Positions 37,451 to 40,521 of a stretch of DNA of 40,521 nucleotides are shown one piece after another; position 1 is the first letter of the stretch; each line of letters starts with the position of its first letter. This stretch comes from Prochlorococcus sp. AG-335-I21. GTDB taxonomy: Bacteria; Cyanobacteriota; Cyanobacteriia; PCC-6307; Cyanobiaceae. The stretch is from positions 1 to 40,521 of the forward strand of contig QBZO01000006.1 of NCBI GenBank assembly GCA_003282225.1, read 5' to 3'. The position numbers were made by a program, and so were the translations under genes. The notes under the pieces are model-generated. The model had not been told where the DNA came from, searched no databases, and saw only the letters and a list, made by a program, of their open reading frames with translations.

Positions 37451-40400
37451 ATGAGCAGTAGCGCTTTACAGATAGCTAAAACAGCAACTTATCTACCAGA
37501 TTTGGTTGAAGTACAAAGGGCAAGTTTTAAATGGTTTCTGGAACAAGGCTTAATTGAAGAATTAAAAAGCTTTTCTCCAATTACTGACTACACAGGTAAA
37601 TTAGAACTACATTTTATTGGTGAAGAATATAGGTTGAAAAGACCTAGACATGACGTTGAAGAAGCCAAGAGAAGAGACGCAACTTTTGCTTCGCAAATGT
37701 ATGTAACATGTAGATTAATAAATAAAGAAACTGGAGAAATAAAAGAGCAAGAAGTTTTTATTGGTGAACTACCTCTAATGACTGAGAGAGGTACCTTCAT
37801 TATTAATGGAGCCGAAAGAGTAATAGTAAATCAAATAGTTCGTAGTCCAGGAGTCTACTTCAAAGATGAAATGGATAAAAATGGTAGGAGGACTTATAAT
37901 GCCAGCGTTATACCTAATCGAGGGGCTTGGCTAAAATTTGAGACAGATAAAAATAATCTACTTTATGTAAGAGTTGATAAAACAAGGAAAATTAATGCAC
38001 ATGTACTTATGAGAGCTATGGGCCTCTCGGATAATGATGTGGTTGATAAATTAAGACATCCTGAGTTTTATAAACAGTCAATTGATTCAGCTAATGATGA
38101 AGGAATAAATTCAGAAGATCAAGCTTTATTAGAACTCTATAAAAAATTACGACCAGGTGAACCCCCATCTGTTTCTGGAGGGCAACAACTTCTACATAGT
38201 AGATTTTTCGATCCTAAAAGATACGATTTAGGAAGAGTAGGTAGATACAAAATTAATAAAAAATTGAGATTAACTGTTCCAGATAATGTCAGAACGCTTA
38301 CACATGAGGATGTTCTTTCGACAATTGATTATCTTATCAACTTGGAACTTGATATTGGTGGAGCTAGTTTAGATGATATTGATCATCTAGGTAATAGAAG
38401 AGTTAGATCCGTTGGAGAACTTCTTCAAAACCAAGTTAGAGTTGGCCTTAACCGGTTAGAGAGGATTATCAAAGAAAGGATGACTGTTGGCGAGACAGAT
38501 TCTCTTACACCTGCTCAGCTAGTCAATCCAAAACCTTTAGTAGCAGCTATTAAGGAATTTTTTGGATCCAGTCAATTAAGTCAATTTATGGATCAAACAA
38601 ATCCATTAGCTGAGTTAACCCATAAAAGAAGAATATCCGCATTAGGACCAGGCGGGTTAACTAGAGAAAGAGCAGGTTTTGCTGTTAGAGATATTCATCC
38701 ATCACACTATGGAAGATTATGTCCTATTGAAACCCCTGAAGGCCCAAACGCAGGTCTCATAAATTCTCTTGCAACACATGCAAGAGTTAATGAATATGGT
38801 TTTATTGAAACTCCTTTTTGGGAAGTAGAAAAAGGTAGGGTTATGAAAGAGGGTAATCCTGTTTATTTATCAGCAGACTTAGAGGATGAATGTAGGGTTG
38901 CTCCTGGTGATGTGGCGACTGATAAAAATGGTAATATCCTTGCAGATTTAATTCCAGTAAGATACCGGCAAGATTTTGAGAAAGTTCCGCCTCATCAAGT
39001 TGATTATGTTCAGCTTTCTCCTGTTCAAGTTATTTCAGTAGCTACTTCTCTTATCCCCTTCTTAGAACATGATGATGCAAATAGAGCCTTAATGGGTTCA
39101 AATATGCAGCGTCAAGCGGTTCCATTATTAAGACCTGAAAGACCCCTAGTTGGTACAGGATTAGAATCCCAAGTTGCTAGAGATTCCGGGATGGTGCCAA
39201 TTACAAAAGTAAATGGAATCGTTTCTTATGTTGATGCTAATGAAATAGTTGTTAAAGATGTAGATGGTCATGAGCATGTTCATTATCTTCAGAAATACCA
39301 GAGATCTAATCAAGATACTTGCTTAAATCAAAGACCAATAGTGAAAAATGGAGATCAAGTTATATCTGGTCAAGTCCTTGCTGATGGATCAGCTTGTGAA
39401 GGTGGAGAAATAGCATTGGGACAGAATGTTTTAATTGCTTATATGCCATGGGAAGGTTACAACTATGAAGATGCAATACTAGTCAGTGAAAGGATGGTTA
39501 CCGATGATCTTTATACTTCAGTACATATAGAAAAATATGAAATAGAAGCTAGACAAACCAAATTGGGTCCTGAAGAAATTACTAGAGAAATTCCTAATAT
39601 TTCTGAAGAAAGTCTAAATAATCTTGATGAAATGGGAATTATCAGAACAGGTGCTTTTGTAGAAAGTGGTGATATTCTCGTAGGTAAAGTTACTCCTAAG
39701 GGAGAATCAGATCAGCCACCTGAAGAAAAACTTTTGAGAGCTATATTTGGCGAAAAAGCAAGAGATGTAAGGGATAATTCTCTTAGAGTTCCTAAAACAG
39801 AAAAAGGAAGAGTCTTAGATGTTCGAATTTATACAAGGGAGCAAGGCGATGAGCTGCCTCCAGGAGCGAATATGGTTGTAAGAGTTTATGTTGCTCAAAG
39901 GAGGAAAATTCAGGTAGGCGACAAGATGGCTGGGAGACATGGTAATAAAGGCATAATAAGTAGAATTTTACCTAGAGAAGATATGCCTTATTTACCGGAT
40001 GGTACACCAGTTGATATCGTTTTAAATCCTCTTGGTGTTCCAAGTAGAATGAATGTTGGACAAGTTTTTGAGTTGTTAATGGGCTGGGCAGCATCAAACT
40101 TAAATTGCAGAGTTAAAGTTGTGCCTTTTGATGAAATGTATGGTGCTGAAAAATCACATCAAACTGTACAAGCCTTTTTAGAGGAAGCTTCAAATCAAGA
40201 TGGGAAGGATTGGGTTTATAACCCTAAAGATCCTGGAAAGTTGTTACTAAAAGATGGTAGAACAGGTGAACCTTTTGATCAACCTGTAGCTGTTGGATAC
40301 TCTCACTTTCTTAAACTTGTTCACTTAGTAGATGATAAGATCCATGCCAGATCAACAGGTCCATACTCTTTAGTTACTCAGCAACCTTTAGGTGGTAAAG

Positions 40401-40521
40401 CTCAACAAGGTGGACAGAGACTTGGAGAAATGGAGGTTTGGGCTTTAGAGGCATACGGTGCAGCTTATACTCTGCAAGAATTGTTAACTGTTAAATCAGA
40501 TGATATGCAAGGAAGAAATGA
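37451..40521 (+). CDS. rpoB: RNA polymerase beta subunit, 3' end beyond window
   Basis: This frame is open from the ATG at 37451 to the window edge (1023 codons), starting [20 protein letters not shown]; the ORF track omits it because it has no stop here. Family blocks include [68 protein letters not shown] and [24 protein letters not shown]. The usual length in these cyanobacteria is about 1100 residues, so roughly 70 are missing at the C-terminus. rpoC1 and rpoC2 are expected to follow, as cyanobacteria split beta-prime. Confidence 0.97.
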   Translation, partial: MSSSALQIAKTATYLPDLVEVQRASFKWFLEQGLIEELKSFSPITDYTGKLELHFIGEEYRLKRPRHDVEEAKRRDATFASQMYVTCRLINKETGEIKEQEVFIGELPLMTERGTFIINGAERVIVNQIVRSPGVYFKDEMDKNGRRTYNASVIPNRGAWLKFETDKNNLLYVRVDKTRKINAHVLMRAMGLSDNDVVDKLRHPEFYKQSIDSANDEGINSEDQALLELYKKLRPGEPPSVSGGQQLLHSRFFDPKRYDLGRVGRYKINKKLRLTVPDNVRTLTHEDVLSTIDYLINLELDIGGASLDDIDHLGNRRVRSVGELLQNQVRVGLNRLERIIKERMTVGETDSLTPAQLVNPKPLVAAIKEFFGSSQLSQFMDQTNPLAELTHKRRISALGPGGLTRERAGFAVRDIHPSHYGRLCPIETPEGPNAGLINSLATHARVNEYGFIETPFWEVEKGRVMKEGNPVYLSADLEDECRVAPGDVATDKNGNILADLIPVRYRQDFEKVPPHQVDYVQLSPVQVISVATSLIPFLEHDDANRALMGSNMQRQAVPLLRPERPLVGTGLESQVARDSGMVPITKVNGIVSYVDANEIVVKDVDGHEHVHYLQKYQRSNQDTCLNQRPIVKNGDQVISGQVLADGSACEGGEIALGQNVLIAYMPWEGYNYEDAILVSERMVTDDLYTSVHIEKYEIEARQTKLGPEEITREIPNISEESLNNLDEMGIIRTGAFVESGDILVGKVTPKGESDQPPEEKLLRAIFGEKARDVRDNSLRVPKTEKGRVLDVRIYTREQGDELPPGANMVVRVYVAQRRKIQVGDKMAGRHGNKGIISRILPREDMPYLPDGTPVDIVLNPLGVPSRMNVGQVFELLMGWAASNLNCRVKVVPFDEMYGAEKSHQTVQAFLEEASNQDGKDWVYNPKDPGKLLLKDGRTGEPFDQPVAVGYSHFLKLVHLVDDKIHARSTGPYSLVTQQPLGGKAQQGGQRLGEMEVWALEAYGAAYTLQELLTVKSDDMQGRN

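Noticed and set aside
37588-37800. 70-aa minus-strand ORF at the start of rpoB
   Set aside because: Opposite strand of the clear rpoB frame.

Overview
This 40.5 kb window looks like the chromosome of a high-light-type Prochlorococcus (alpha-cyanobacterium). It is very AT-rich, densely packed, and has photosystem I genes (psaI, psaL), a ferredoxin-dependent glutamate synthase, LL-diaminopimelate aminotransferase, a cyanobacterial RNase E tail, and the cyanobacterial order rpsL-rpsG-fusA-tuf-rpsJ. The species call is inferred from protein recognition and gene order, not from a database search. No phage, IS element or CRISPR array is visible.

Layout. (1) 1-2.1 kb: a possible gene 3' end, a small membrane protein, psaI-psaL, and an NlpC/P60 hydrolase. 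(2) 2.1-4.2 kb: a class A beta-lactamase-like hydrolase divergent from the NlpC gene, then a small unknown gene overlapping a serine-recombinase-like gene whose active site is degraded, and a 311 bp gene-free stretch with repeated TAGAACAT octamers. (3) 4.2-10 kb: lipA, then gltB (Fd-GOGAT) with a YciI-like gene attached to its stop codon. (4) 10.2-16.5 kb: the str operon rpsL-rpsG-fusA-tuf-rpsJ, continuing into a Lon N-domain protein and a tocopherol/plastoquinone-type methyltransferase; the spacers hold several RNA hairpins. (5) 16.5-22.2 kb: pheA, a DUF1997 gene, rne-rnhB, dapL, clpS. (6) 22.2-26.8 kb: a B12-binding radical SAM protein, a GT2 glycosyltransferase and an ArnT-like transferase, ending at a decayed tRNA-Thr gene. 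(7) 26.8-32.7 kb: a small LPA1/Rep27-like membrane protein, then the minus-strand operon rimP-nusA-ylxR-infB. (8) 32.8-40.5 kb: an HtrA protease, rpiA, hisD, rpsT-tatD and rpoB (cut by the window end).

Most genes are core: translation (ribosomal proteins, EF-G, EF-Tu, IF2), transcription (NusA, RpoB), RNA turnover (RNase E, RNase HII), nitrogen assimilation, and amino-acid synthesis (Phe, Lys, His). Convergent neighbours meet with almost no spacer: six of the eight intact pairs are 12 bp apart or less, or overlap.

The observations most worth a second look are the pseudo-tRNA-Thr(CGU) at 26685-26756; the serine recombinase lacking its catalytic serine beside clustered inverted octamers; the GT2 protein that seems to carry only the tail of a lost methyltransferase domain; a possible terminator/antiterminator between tuf and rpsJ; and the divergent NlpC/beta-lactamase pair whose start codons are three bases apart. 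I found no convincing wholly new multi-gene system; the recombinase locus is the nearest candidate.
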